Source of the DNA: Pogostemon cablin
Lineage: Eukaryota; Streptophyta; Magnoliopsida; Lamiales; Lamiaceae
Reading direction: 5' to 3'
DNA: 64,000 nucleotides
Assembly (NCBI GenBank): GCA_023678885.1
Contig: CM042987.1
Coordinates: forward strand, 28,358,927 to 28,422,926
Part shown: positions 24,169-35,530 of the stretch, piece by piece
Position numbering within the stretch: position 1 is the stretch's first letter
Layout: the number at the start of each line of letters is the position of its first letter
Translations under genes and position numbers: made by a program
The notes under the pieces: generated by a model
What the model saw: only the letters and a program-made list of their open reading frames with translations
What the model was told of the DNA's origin: nothing
Database searches by the model: none

Positions 24169-24962
24169 TATTTCCTTATTTAGAGTGAACTTCTTTATGA
24201 TACAAATTGCAAAATATTTTCTAATTATAAGCCATACATAACATAATTGATGAAAATTGATAATCATTTATCCTAGGTAAATTAAAAGTATATATATACT
24301 TGAAAGGTACATAATAATAAAAAAATTGTAGAGAAAGATGGTGTAAGTATTATTATTATTTGTATGCAGGATGTAAGGGTTAATGATTATGGTATTGTAG
24401 TTGTTGATAATTTAGCATGTGGGATGTTAGATACTTTGTTGCTATATAATAGTGGGAATATAAGTATATGAAAGGAATGTAAGAAAAGAGGGCCCTCTTT
24501 ACATAAATGGGGTGAAACAACTAATTATGCTCTAAAGGACAATTTTACCCTTTTGGAGAAAATAATAATCCATGTCTATATATTTTTATTATTTTTTAGT
24601 GCATAAAAATGAATTTAAGTAGCATGTAAATAAGAATCCGGGGATTCTTTTTTTAATCTGTTTTTATTTAGAATAATAAATAATTATTACTCATTAAAGT
24701 CAAGAATAATATGGAGTACTTTATTATTCTAAAAGAATAAATTTCGGAGTAAAATGCAGATGTATGTGGAATTGGTTCACAAGATTATAATTTTTGCTTT
24801 TAATGGGTAAAGTATCATTCTCCGAGTTTTTCTTTATTAATATCTTATTTAAATGTACAAAGTAGTGCACCTAATAATACTTCAGTCATCAAGTGCGTAA
24901 AGAATGCTTATATTATGTTTTACCAATTTTCTTTTTTGAAAGTAAAGAATGCAAAATTTCTA

Positions 24963-25213
24963 AGACAAAACTTGTGTAATACCGTCAAACTTAAGTATTA
25001 AGTACTGAGATGGACATAAAGGGATAATTTTTATAATGAAAAATGATAATGCTATTTCATGAGCAATTTATAATATATTCCCTCCGTCCTAGGTAATGAC
25101 CTTATGTTAAACATAAGGTCTCTGACCCTCATTACCTAGGACAGATGGAGTAAATAAAAAGTGATAATATTTTATAGTGAAAGTGATAACGTTTTATAGC
25201 AAAAGTGATAACT
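24963..25213. mobile_element. GAGACCGTCTCACG MITE, copy 4, left part
   Basis: It opens AAAACTTGTGTAATACCGTC and continues with AAAAGTGATAAC units, then breaks at TAACT where the solo LTR begins. The right part resumes at 27939. A 73-bp Stowaway (25078-25150) lies within it. Confidence 0.7.
25078..25150. mobile_element. Miniature palindromic Stowaway-like MITE, 73 bp
   Basis: TTCCCTCCGTCCTAGGTAATG and CATTACCTAGGACAGATGGAG are inverted, with ACCTTATG and CATAAGGT forming the inner stem. TA on both sides. Nearly the whole element can fold as one hairpin. Confidence 0.85.
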
Positions 25214-27938
25214 TGTAGCACCCCTAATTCAAAGTTTTTTTTTTTTTAAAATAGAGAGCTACATAATAAATCAAATCATATGTTAATATTATTAGAGAAC
25301 AATTTTCAAAGCCTATAAAATTCTCTTTAAATTTTATTTGTAAAGTGCAACGGAATAAATATTTAAGATTCTTTAAAAGTATAATATTTAAATATTATAA
25401 GTACATATTGCGAAAAGAAATAATTTTGTCTTTAAAAAAAAGTTTTAAAATGTAAATTAATATATATATATATATATATATTATTCTTTATTTAGTAAAA
25501 CAAGGTAATAAAGTCTTATCAAATATATTATACTCACTTTTATATAAATAGATATAGCTATATAAATATATATTTGTTTATTATACATCATTCGGAGTTT
25601 CCACGTTTTGCTGCAGATCAAAAGATTTCATTCTTTAATTTGAAAAATTGTAGTTTAAAAATGTGAAATTGAAATCTTAGTGGGCAATTTTGGGGGAATG
25701 TTAATTAGTAAATACATAATGATATGATTACTCTTTTTCATGACAACTCGAATATTAGTCACTACTATGTTTTATAGCCCGTCGACTACTACCATTGTCA
25801 TGACTCGTCAGCCGCAACCATAAAATTATGACCCATACGGCCACTACCATAAGAGAAAAAATAAGCATACTTTATATGCAAACCAACAGTAACATCCAAC
25901 CATTTTCAAATATTTACCCACCTTTAACTTTTCAAAATATGATATTACGACTTGAGTGGAAGAATGATTCGACGTCCTATTCATCAGTACTTCACCTAGC
26001 ACGATTACTAACTCTTTTAGATTTCTCTCATTTATTTATAGTAGTTTCAAAATCTTATCAAGGTATTTTTAATATTTGTATAATATATATGTATAACATA
26101 TTATAAATAATATAATTATTTTGGGGTTCAAATCCATTGCTTAAATACAATACTCTATCCGCCCCATTTAAACGTACGCGCTTCCTTTGTAATTTACAAA
26201 GGAAACGCGTACGTTTCAATGGAACGGAGGGAGTATTAATAACATATTTATCAACGTAAGTTCATTTTATAATAAGATCAGAGGCTTAGCCTTCCTTTTA
26301 TATCATAAAATGATATATGTAAAATAATATAATAAGTAAATATTTACACAATATATGTGCCTGCGTATATCATTATCTTTTTATGATTAGATTAGAGGCA
26401 TGACCTTCCTTTTAAATCATAATAAAATAATAGTTGTATACACGTACAGTAATATATTATGACATAATAATAACAATACAGCAATATTAACAATAATAAT
26501 ATATTAATAATAATATTATTAATAATAATAGTAGTGACTCAAGAAAAAGAAAGTTGACGACGTAGATGGAAAACTCACAAATTATCACTCGTTTTTTGGG
26601 TGAAAAATGGTGACAAGCAAATCACATATTTATAGAAAATTTTTACGCATGGGTGAATGTTAGTGTGTGTGAGTTCACTTCAACTTTTTTGGAAAATAGT
26701 GTGTTTAATTCAACTTTTTTGAAAAATAGTGTGTGTGAGTTTACTACAATTTCTTTGAAGAATCTTTCCATTGTAGGCTATTAGAAAAACACATGCCTAT
26801 TTTTATTTATTTATTATTATTATTATATTTTATTTTTATTATTATTATTGTTATTATTATTATTATAATAGTTTAAGTTAAGTTACACTTACTACTATAA
26901 TAATAATAATGTAAAGAATTCATAAATTTATATTATAAAATTATAAGTATTAAATAAATTAGAATAAAATAATAATAATAATAATATTCTAAAATTAAAG
27001 TAGAAATAATTTAAAAAAAAAAAGAAATGAAGGCCTCAAAAACTAAAGTAAGAAGAGCTCACATTTTAATATCACTCCAACACTTTAAAAACTTTATTTA
27101 ATTAAATTTTGGTGTGAAGAATGAAATGGGATTACCCTTAGTTATAGAAGAAAATTCAAAGATGATTGATGTGGTCAAATTATTTTTGCTATTTTTCTCT
27201 TTGCAATTCATGAAATCTTTTGTTTCATGAAGAGAGTTTATTGCCACTTGTAATAATTCGTAAATTACAAAATTTTCATTAGAAAAATCAATTTGCTCCA
27301 TAAATTTAATAAATAAATTCTCATCATGGATAAATCTTTGAATAATTATTTTATTCATAAAATAATAATTTGTATCATCAAGAATATCAAATTTAAATAA
27401 TTAAAAAGAATTCTATTTTGCCTTTCATTTTATGATAAATTGAATTTACAAGATTGAATTCCAATAATATAATTTTGCGTTTATTGAGCTTAAAATAATG
27501 ATGCGTGTAAGATTTTAGAATTTAAAGAAAATATAAAATTTTGAACATATTTTACCGAATGAAGACGAATAACATTTTGTAAAAATTTAAGGCATAATAA
27601 TTTTATAATCATAAAATCCATAAATATCACTCATATTATAAGTAAGGTACCATATTATGGCTTTTTAACAAATTAAGACTCTTATTATACATATAGGAAA
27701 TATAAACGTTTAGTAAATTATTAGTTAAAAAATATTTTCATGTTCTTATTACCCATTTTATAGTTTATATTTTCTTTTTAAATTTAAACATGATGTTCCT
27801 CTTATTTTATTTGCGCCAAGAGTGCATTTGAACTTAGACACCTCGATCAATTCTTCCTGCAAATTTTGAAAATATAAAATTTTATAAGTAACATTTGAAA
27901 AGTAATATAAAAATAATATTAAATTTTGGGGCAATACA
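25214..27938 (-). mobile_element. Chromovirus-like Ty3/gypsy solo LTR, about 2.7 kb
   Basis: The segment is bounded by TGTAGCACCCC and GGGGCAATACA, which have the TGTAAC.CCC..GGG.GTTACA form usual for chromovirus LTRs. TAACT is present on both sides (25209-25213, 27939-27943). When the segment and one TAACT are removed, the flanks rejoin into a normal member of the GAGACCGTCTCACG MITE family. Orientation is tentative: the minus strand starts TGTATTGCCCCAAAATTT and has a possible TATA box near 26630. It contains partial duplications (AGAGGCTTAGCCTTCCTTTT at 26280 and 26394). No RT or integrase motif was seen, so a solo LTR is more likely than a full element. Confidence 0.7.
26153..26233. mobile_element. 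Hairpin Stowaway-like MITE, 81 bp, nested
   Basis: CTCTATCCGCCCCATTTAAA and TTTCAATGGAACGGAGGGAG ends, TA on both sides, and an inner stem of ACGTACGCGCTTCCTTTGTA with TACAAAGGAAACGCGTACGT. It lies inside the 2.7-kb LTR and is thus younger than that insertion. Confidence 0.9.
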
Positions 27939-27943
27939 TAACT

Positions 27944-27997
27944 ATTTTAAAATATGTAGAATTGTCTCACGTGAAATGGTCTCAAGCAAGACTTACC
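27944..27997. mobile_element. GAGACCGTCTCACG MITE, copy 4, right part
   Basis: ATTTTAAAATATGTAGAATTG then GTCTCACGTGAAATGGTCTC and CAAGACTTACC, equal to the right end of the family. It is the continuation of 24963-25213. Confidence 0.7.
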
Positions 27998-28527
27998 TAA
28001 TTTTTAATCATATCACATAACTCATTATGTGAAATAAATAAAAAAAATATAATATTTTAATAAAAAATTATATTTAATTAACAAAAAATAATAATCATTT
28101 AATAAATTGTTTAATAAATAAATTATAATATACATAAAAAAATAATAACATAATTAATGACGAGTGATAGTATCTTTATTAAAAAATTACAACTAATTAA
28201 AAAAAATAAACAATCTCACAAGAAGTAAATATGAGTGTGAGCCCTAAAATAAATGTTTACATAGATGGAAATAATATAATTATAATTTGTTAAAGAAAAA
28301 TAGTGAAATGTGCAAATCAATGTTTTAACTTTCACAAGTGAGATAGTTAACACTTAATGAAATTTATATTGAGTTTTGAAAAGTCATAGTTTGATTTCAA
28401 CACACTTAAATTTTTTAAAAAATATCTCTATACATGCAAATCAATTTAATATTTAATTCATTCACATTTCATACATTATATTTTGTTAATTAATATTTTT
28501 TCTCTGTTCTATTTCACATGGTAATTA

Positions 28528-28609
28528 CTCCTCCCTCCTTGCTATAAAACATTGCACTCTCCATTGTAAAATACAAATAAGTGGTGCAATTTAAATTGGG
28601 ACGGAGGAG
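28528..28609. mobile_element. Small Stowaway-like MITE, about 82 bp
   Basis: CTCCTCCCTCCTTGCTATAA and AATTGGGACGGAGGAG ends with TA on both sides; inner arms ATTGCACTCTCCATTG and CAAATAAGTGGTGCAAT are partly complementary. Confidence 0.75.
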
Positions 28610-28650
28610 TACATATTATCAATCATCTCTCATATACGATATATAGGAGA

Positions 28651-28912
28651 GTTTTGGGTGAGACCATTTTAATTAGGTTAATTTTATACTTCTTTTAATT
28701 AGTTATAGCTTTTTATCAAAGATATTAATTGTTTTCACATTTTGATAAAATGTTGTCACTTTTTATTTATAATGTAAATTATTCATAAAATAGTTCACAT
28801 CGTACCATTGCTGCTTTTTATCAATTGAATATAATTTTTTATTAAAATATTATAAATTTTAATCCTTCTCACAAAAGTCATTATGTGAGACGATTTCAGG
28901 TACGTCTTTGCC
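28651..28912. mobile_element. GAGACCGTCTCACG MITE, copy 5 (degraded)
   Basis: Left end GAGTTTTGGGTGAGACCATT, right end ATGTGAGACGATTTCAGGTA, with AGCTTTTTATCAAAG and TTGTCACTTTTTATTTA inside. Confidence 0.55.
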
Positions 28913-28929
28913 ATGATATTCAATATATA

Positions 28930-29157
28930 CTCCATCCGTCTCCTTAAAAGAATGTATTTTTTTCATTTTAGGCGTCCCACCCAAAAAGTCTCATTTCTTT
29001 TTTTACACACATGGACCCACACAAACACCCACTAATACAATTAAAATATGGGATCCACACCCCCACTAATAAAAATACTCACTACACATTAAATAATAAT
29101 ACTCCTTAATTCACGTGCCAAAAAGCAAAAGACCCTCTTTATGAGGGATGGAGGGAG
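28930..29157. mobile_element. Stowaway-type MITE, about 228 bp
   Basis: CTCCATCCGTCTCCTTAAAAG and GAGGGATGGAGGGAG ends, TA on both sides, and CCACTAATACAATTAAAATA with ACTCCTTAATTCACGTGCC inside, as in other long Stowaways. Confidence 0.85.
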
Positions 29158-29175
29158 TATATATATACTCATATA

Positions 29176-29218
29176 CTCCCTCCGTCCCAAGTAATGAGGG
29201 CGCCTGTGACGGAGGGAG
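29176..29218. mobile_element. Very short Stowaway remnant, 43 bp
   Basis: CTCCCTCCGTCCCAAGTAATG is joined almost directly to GTGACGGAGGGAG, with TA on both sides (29174-29175, 29219-29220). Only the two ends remain, so the middle was lost. Confidence 0.85.
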
Positions 29219-30150
29219 TATTACACAATCTCTCACACAAAAAATAAAAATAAAAATAAAATTTACATTTTAAAAAATACTATTAAAAAATCAATGCATC
29301 ATCGTACATTATGTTCCAGCTGGGGTACCGTGCATGTTGCGTGGAATAATATTTAATTGGTTTTAATAACTTTTAATTACCAGTAAAGTACAACTATGAA
29401 CTATAATTAAACTTTACTCTAAAGAAAAAAAAAACCGAAATCTGTATATATAATTAATTAATTAATTAGAGTTGATAGGTTGTTCCCAAAATCTTCGATT
29501 CTCCTGATTAATTTTTATGATTTAATGGCAGTACTAAAATAGAATATTAATTACAAAACATCATATAAATTCTACATTAAAAAAAAATGTACGCACATGA
29601 TCATCACTAGTTAATTAATGGTATTTATTTTGGCAGAAAAACTTTAATGTGATATTGCAGTGTGCAATATTATCTCTAGATATAGAAATTAATAGAAATT
29701 ATGGGAGTGGAAGAAAATAGCATACTGATTCATTATTGCGTTTGTGTTCATATGTTATTAATATATATAGTATTTATTAGTATATATGATATTAGGTATA
29801 CATATTAATTAGTGACATCAAAGCAGCTCCTTTGCAGTGAATTTCCAGTGTAGCTAGTAATGGTGAGTAGGTTTTCAACTCAAATTAACTACAGACTTCA
29901 ATGTAAGCACTTGGAATAATATGTGGAGTAGTGTATAATTATTTATATACTCTTGAATAAGATTTTTATATTGCATAAATAACTTATGATGTGTATTTTG
30001 TTAAACTTTTTTACAACTTCAACTTCAACTTGATGACAGTGGTGAAGTTTCCTTGCAATGTGAAAAATAGTGTGTGTGTGTTTTAATGTAAACATTTGAA
30101 TCTTATTTTGCTATATGTAAGAATGTAATTAACAATATGTAAAATGCATT

Positions 30151-30163
30151 TATAACACAATAA
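30151..30163. repeat. Target-site duplication of the 5S retroposon, left
   Basis: TATAACACAATAA, matched by 30323-30335 with one difference. Confidence 0.8.
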
Positions 30164-30322
30164 TTTTTTTTTTTTGATCGGGAAGAGAAGGATCAAGAAG
30201 AGGTGCAACACGAGGACTTCCCAGGGGGTCATCTATCCTAGTTAGTACTACTCTTGTCCAAACACGCTTAATTTCGAAGTTCTGATGAGATTCGGTGCAT
30301 TAGTGTTGGTATGATCGCACCC
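30164..30322 (-). pseudogene. Retroposed 5S rRNA pseudogene (5S-derived retroposon)
   Basis: On the minus strand 30322-30201 is a nearly full-length plant 5S rRNA sequence. It begins at the usual +1 (GGGTGCGATCATACCA), continues with AGTAGTACT and CCTGGGAAGTCCTCGTG, and ends GTTGCACC. It has a 4-bp tandem duplication near 30242 and several substitutions. It is followed by 25 nt of CT-rich sequence and then 12 A residues (T run 30164-30175). TATAACACAATAA (30151-30163) and TATAACATAATAA (30323-30335) flank the unit and match at 12 of 13 positions. This is the layout of LINE-driven retroposition of a pol III transcript. A Cassandra LTR, which also carries 5S sequence, is less likely because TG..CA ends and a primer site are missing. 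Confidence 0.88.
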
Positions 30323-30335
30323 TATAACATAATAA
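30323..30335. repeat. Target-site duplication of the 5S retroposon, right
   Basis: TATAACATAATAA directly after the 5S +1 position; one mismatch to the left copy. Confidence 0.8.
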
Positions 30336-32069
30336 CTACATAAGTTCGAGGGTGTTTGTGATTCTTGTACAATCTCTTTTCCTTCCTTGAAAAGTTCAAT
30401 CGACTAGTGTTTCATAATTTGTATGTATTTCAAACACTTTATTACTTATACAAGGATACGAAAAATATTAGGAATGTTAAAAAGGTCATAGCTTGTAGGC
30501 CAGTCAGTTAGTTCAAAAATAATAGAGTTATAGGGCTATGTTTTTTCAACCCTTATAAAATAGTATTTATAAGGCATTTAAGCACGAATCGATTAACTCG
30601 CGAGCTAATAGAGTTAGACCGACGGACTAAATAAGAATGACTCTAATTGAAGTCCATTTAAGGATGACTCGTTTAATATTTTTGAAGAAAGAATATGATT
30701 GCATGCATTGAGAACCATATACTTAAAATCTTCAAAGAAACACAATCTTACCAAAAGAAAAAAAAAATCAATTAAGAGAATATCACAACTATATTATAAA
30801 ACGGTCTTAATGAAAGTTATCATGCCCTGCCCCCATTTACTATTTTATATGACAGGAGTTAATTCTTTTATATGATAGATAGTTACCCATTTATACAATA
30901 AAGTTCATATAATTACTCTTTGACAAAGAGTAACCTTCGATATTTTAAAGTTTAATATTGCTTTGAGTGTAGATAAATCAAAGGGTAGGATGTGATTTAA
31001 CACGTAACTTATCCAAAAGAATTCAAAAGGAGGACAAAGAAGAACCTATGTAAAAATGTCCAAATTTGCAAGTCGAATGAAAAATGAATCGTGTGACTAA
31101 TTAAACTACCACTGGAAATGAGCTCTACAACAAAATGATAATTAATATAAATATAATTGGCTTTTTTATGAGGGACTATGTGACAAGTAAGATTATTTTA
31201 CGCTTTTGTAATTAATTATTATTTTTATTAAAAAAATATTATTTATACTATAAATTATTTATAAAATAGTTCACTGCACATTATTATTTTTCATCAATTG
31301 AGTATCATTTTTTTATTAATGATATTATTATCTTTTATCTGTCTCATGAAAAATTGAGAAGATCTCACACAAGTTTTGACATTAATGAGCACTAGGATTT
31401 TGGCTAAGACATATTATATTGTTGTTATTGGGGAAAGGAAAAAAATAAAAATAATAAATAAATAAAAAAAGACACGTGGTAAGGTTTACAAACTCGTGTA
31501 GCTTGAACGGAAGATTAGAGGTTGTTTCTTACAACTTGAAAATGATCAATTGGCGAATCTGTTTTTCACGAGTATATTTAGTTTGATTAAAAAGATTTCA
31601 AAAGAGGTGTAAGTGACTTTTAGACTTAAAAAATACCCCTCGTCACATTTTCATCCTCTTATGTACTAAATACGTAAGTTTAAAAAAAAAGAAAAAATGC
31701 TTTTTAAAGTGATGGAATAATTTTTGATTTTAAATAAATTATAGGGTGTATTATGTGTAGGAAGAAAAGATGTCAACTTTAAAATTAAAATGTGTTGGTA
31801 TTATTTGAGTATAATGTTGAAGTTGAAAAAAAAAACACACACACTAAGATAGTCAAATGCTCATCATGATTATAATATTGATATCTTTGTAAAGTTATAA
31901 ATTACTCCTAGTTTATAAAATAAATATCTGCGTATACTTTTATCATATATTAATATTTTATTTCAGGTTCGAGCCCAATCTGATTTAGACAAAATTTAAT
32001 TAAGTTCAAGTTAGCTCCCTTAATTCAAAATTTTCATACAAGATCCATTTTTTTTGCAAATACTTGTGG
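30336..32069. other. Intergenic, one degraded MITE
   Basis: About 31173-31379 is a decayed GAGACCGTCTCACG family member (GACAAGTAAGATTATTTTACGC to GATCTCACACAAG). Otherwise AT-rich, with no gene seen. Confidence 0.5.
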
Positions 32070-32157
32070 AAACTGGATTTACGGTGTAAATCATGTGGTC
32101 CCCTTCCAATCTTATTGTACCTTATGTTTTGCTAGAATTTAAATTAAAAGGGACCAC
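32070..32157. mobile_element. TTTACGGTGTAAAC MITE, left part, host of a copia insertion
   Basis: It begins GGATTTACGGTGTAAATCATG then GTGGTCCCCTTCC, and continues through AAATTAAAAGGGACCAC. The right end (GGTTTACACCGTGAAC) lies at 35948-35966, after the inserted copia element. Confidence 0.75.
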
Positions 32158-32162
32158 AAGGT

Positions 32163-32584
32163 TGTTAGTTTTTGTTAAGAATAAAAGAAGGATTTCTTTA
32201 ATTTCTTTGTCCCACATCGAATAAAGAATAAAAGGGGAGGGATCTTTGGTGCTATATAAGGAGACCCTTGGAATTTATGTCAAAGTGCTCTAATCAAATA
32301 GACTTTAATCTTTGTGTTTGATTCTTCTTAGATTCCTTTCTTGGATTCTCGGTTGTGAGAAATGGGAGAAAGGTGCGAATTAATCAAAGATTTGTAAGAG
32401 TGTAGAGATTGGGATCGGGAGAGAGAAATCCTGTGTGATTGTACAAAATTTTCACATAGTGATATTTTCTCGGTCCGTGGTTTTTCTTCGATTTCGGAGT
32501 TTTCCACGTAAATTCTTGTATTGTACTTTTTATGTTCTTATTTATTTGTCTCTTAGGAATAAATGAGATCTGTTTATCCCAACA
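32163..32584 (+). repeat. 5' LTR of the 2-kb copia element
   Basis: TGTTAGTTTTTG to TTATCCCAACA, 422 bp. It contains a TATA box at 32253 and the CCCACATCGAATAAAG block that is also present in the 3' copy. Confidence 0.9.
32253..32260 (+). promoter_or_regulatory. LTR TATA box
   Basis: TATATAAG in GGTGCTATATAAGGAG, about 90 bp into the LTR and conserved at 35620 in the 3' LTR. It probably sets the U3/R border. Confidence 0.65.
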
Positions 32585-32586
32585 AG

Positions 32587-32598
32587 TGGTATCAGAGC
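32587..32598 (+). other. Primer-binding site, initiator tRNA-Met
   Basis: TGGTATCAGAGC, two bases after the LTR, is complementary to the 3' end of plant initiator tRNA-Met; the classic copia primer site. Confidence 0.9.
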
Positions 32599-33354
32599 CC
32601 GGTTCGGGCACTTATAAAGTTCTTAGCATGCTCTGTGGTTGCAGCATAGTCTGACCTTCCACATCAGAAAAGATTTTATGAGAGGAAGAGGGTTATTCAT
32701 TAGGCTAAGGGTGACATGAAAAAGTGGGAAAGCTGGTGGCACAAGAGGGGGTCAGAAGATCAGCTGGATGAGGTGGCATATCCTTTCTTGTGGTGAAATG
32801 CGCCAGACAGTGGCGACAGTGGCGTAGAATTTATAGGTCAGCAGTTTTTGGCGGAGTTCTTGGACCTGCAGCAATGTGAATTGCTAGGACTCCCGGTGGT
32901 GAAGTTGGCTTAACAGTGGCATGTGGTTTTCCATGGATGTCGGCTCAAAGAGGTTTGAAAGGAATGTATTTTTCGGTAATGAATGGTGGTATGGGGAAGC
33001 TGCGATTCAACGGGAAAGATGGCGATGTGGTACTTGGTATGGGGGCGCTAGATCGGTAAAGAATAGCGGGCCGACAAGTGGGAAAGCATCGTGAATTCCG
33101 GAGGATTGAAATCGGCTTCAAGTGACGATACTTTCATTAGGAAAAGAGTTCGGACAAACTTGGTGTAGCTTGGCGGTAAAAGGCAGTGACGTCATGTCGG
33201 TATTTGATGGTTTTTGCTCAAGGTATAGCAATAGTGCGGTGGTTGCTCAAGGTGGAGCAATGACACGATAATTACTTAAGGTGGAGCAATGGTGATGTTG
33301 CTGGTCAAGGAGGAGTTGGTGCAGCAACAACTCCAAATGTTGAGTTAATATTAT

Positions 33355-35133
33355 TGTTTGCCTATTTTTGTAGCACTCACGAGCAAGAATACTCGATCGT
33401 TGTAGTAGTATATCCCAAGAAAAATTATCAATCCACAAAGGAGTTATGTTCGGACTAGCAAAATACGTGAGCTCATGTTCATGTTATTTTTGTAAAGATG
33501 ATCGGGGGTTTTGAGATGATTAACAACTAAAGTAAGTAGCAAGTAAATAAGAGAGCGAATAGGAGAAATGACAAGTAAAGATTAATAACAAGTAAAGAAA
33601 ATGGGTGCTAAAGTTCAAGTATGGAAAAACATGGGATTAAAAACATCCAAGCACACTCGATTCATATTATCATGCAAAAGGAATTCAACTCAATTGATGT
33701 AGACTAAGGGTGATCACGATTGTATCCTAACCTCCCTTTCGGGTTACAAAGGTTGTTGATCAATTTTAGACTCCCAAAAGCACTTAAGATCAAAGCCCAA
33801 CATTAACCCCTTCCATCTAGGTACTAGTTAGATTAAACTCTCCCTTTTTGTGTACTAAGGCCAACGAATGGATTGGTTCCCCTCATTGAATTCAAATATC
33901 CTTTCGGTAAAACCCAAACTCAATGTCTATTCATGCCTTCCTAATACTATAGAGGGTCGTTTCCGTCTCACTCCAAGCAATACATACATGAGCATCATGA
34001 TAGCATTTAATTACCATAAATCAATTCATTGATCAACAATCCATTAAACCAATAATCAATTATGAATAACAAACCATGCCATCACAACATCAAGACAATT
34101 AAACTCCATGAATAGAAATCAACATCAATTAAATCAAAAATCAATTTAATCCACATGATAATATAAATCTCATATGCTCTTCATGTCCCCAATCCCACTA
34201 GAGGGATTAGACTAACATGATAAAAGTAACAAAATACATAAATGATTCATTACAAATATCCATAGTCTAAATCCAAAAGAAAATCAAAGGAGATGTAAAT
34301 CTTCCCCAACAATTTCTTGTAGGAGATCTTCAATACTCATGGATCTTCTTCTCTAGCTATTGATTTCTTGAGATCTCTCACACCCAATGGAAGGGATGAA
34401 GTTTTGATGGAGAATTAATGGAGATGATGTAGATGGATCAAGATGGATGAAGGTGGATGGAGATTATGGTGTGAAATTGAAGGAAAGGTGTGTGATGTGT
34501 GTGTAGAGAATGGGAAATCCGATCTTATCCATCAAAATGTTAAAATGGGGTCTATTTATACCCCATGTGGGCCTTCTAGAAGATTTCAGCAATTTTCTGC
34601 ATTTTTGCACCAACACGGCTCGAGCTCCGCCGCACACCCCGTGTTCTAACACAGCGCACGAGTCGTGTTCCGCACTCGGTCACAGGGGTGGCAGTGTTGT
34701 GTAATCTGACGTCCTAACACGGCTTTCTGGACAGGCCCATGCGCGGTGCACGGGCCGTGTGTCTGTACTGGGCACGGGTCGTGTTCTGCACTCGGCCACA
34801 GGCGTGGCCGAGTTGATATTTCTGGGTATCAGCGCACGGCCATTCTGACAGGGTCGTGCGCTGCACACGGCCCGTGTTGTGCAGCTTCTTCTCCTCTCTC
34901 ACTGTTTCGACTCGATCTTCCTCGTTTCAACTCCAAATTTAGATCTGTTTTTTCCTATGCCTTCCTTATCATATCTAGCATCCAATAAAATTTGAAAATA
35001 TTAAGTTTAAGCTCATTCACACACATTTTCATAAAAACACAAAACACAACCAAATAACATACAAATACGAATAAAATAATACGAAAACACATATAAAAAG
35101 ACACTAAAATCTAGGTGAAAATAGCGCCAATCA
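33355..35133 (-). mobile_element. Athila-like solo LTR nested in the 2-kb copia element
   Basis: Bounded by TGTTTGCCTATTTTTG and ATAGCGCCAATCA, with ATTAT exactly on both sides (33350-33354, 35134-35138). On the minus strand it begins TGATTGGCGCTATTTTCACC. The section at 34610-34890 is GC-rich and repeats CACGGGCCGTG-type palindromes, common in Athila-group LTRs. Short open frames there are by-products of that composition. 1779 bp; no internal region. Confidence 0.85.
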
Positions 35134-35530
35134 ATTATTGGGGATCCTTATGACATGCTCAGTTGTCATGGAAATTGAGCTAATAATTATTAGCTGGTCC
35201 ACAAGTTTGCACACAGACATTGACTTAGCAGGTGATGTAGGGTGCGTGGTGGATGTATATCGATGGCTGATGGACTTCCAGGGGTAGCTAATTACTGAAA
35301 GTAGCACCATAAATATCAATAGGTATTTTTTGATATGTGCCGCAAGAAATTCTTAGAATGGTTGATTCTAAGTGGTCTATTCATATGGTGGAGTAGGATT
35401 CTCGGGGTTGAGAATGGATTATCGGTGAAGACAATAATTTTTAGAATGGTTGATTCTTAGAGATTCTCGGGATTGAGAATGATTGTCGGTAAAGACAATG
35501 AGTCTTCTTTTATTTTGACAAGGTAGAGAT

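Larger units (their letters stand above)
22263..24961. other. Intergenic; only small MITEs recognised
   Basis: AT-rich. It holds the hairpin MITE at 23135-23215 and a Stowaway-like element at 23967-24168. The open frame at 22701-22940 (minus, 79 codons) has no recognisable domain. Nothing else can be assigned. Confidence 0.5.
27998..30150. other. Intergenic, several MITEs, no gene
   Basis: Stowaway-like elements are listed separately. The rest is AT-rich with no extended open frame. Confidence 0.5.

Noticed and set aside
25828..26106. 92-codon plus-strand frame as a small gene
   Set aside because: No recognisable domain, and it lies inside the solo LTR bounded by TAACT duplications.
27098..27358. 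86-codon minus-strand frame as a gene
   Set aside because: No domain recognised and it lies within the 2.7-kb LTR segment; AT-rich composition makes it a likely chance frame.
30201..30322. Functional 5S rRNA gene
   Set aside because: Single, minus-strand, with a 4-bp duplication and several substitutions, a poly(A) tail and target duplications; not part of a tandem 5S array.
30164..30322. Cassandra LTR carrying a 5S sequence
   Set aside because: No TG..CA borders, primer site, polypurine tract or second LTR nearby; the tail and target duplication fit retroposition better.
34443..34988. Cluster of 62-80 codon frames
   Set aside because: They lie in the GC-rich palindromic part of a solo LTR and overlap on both strands.
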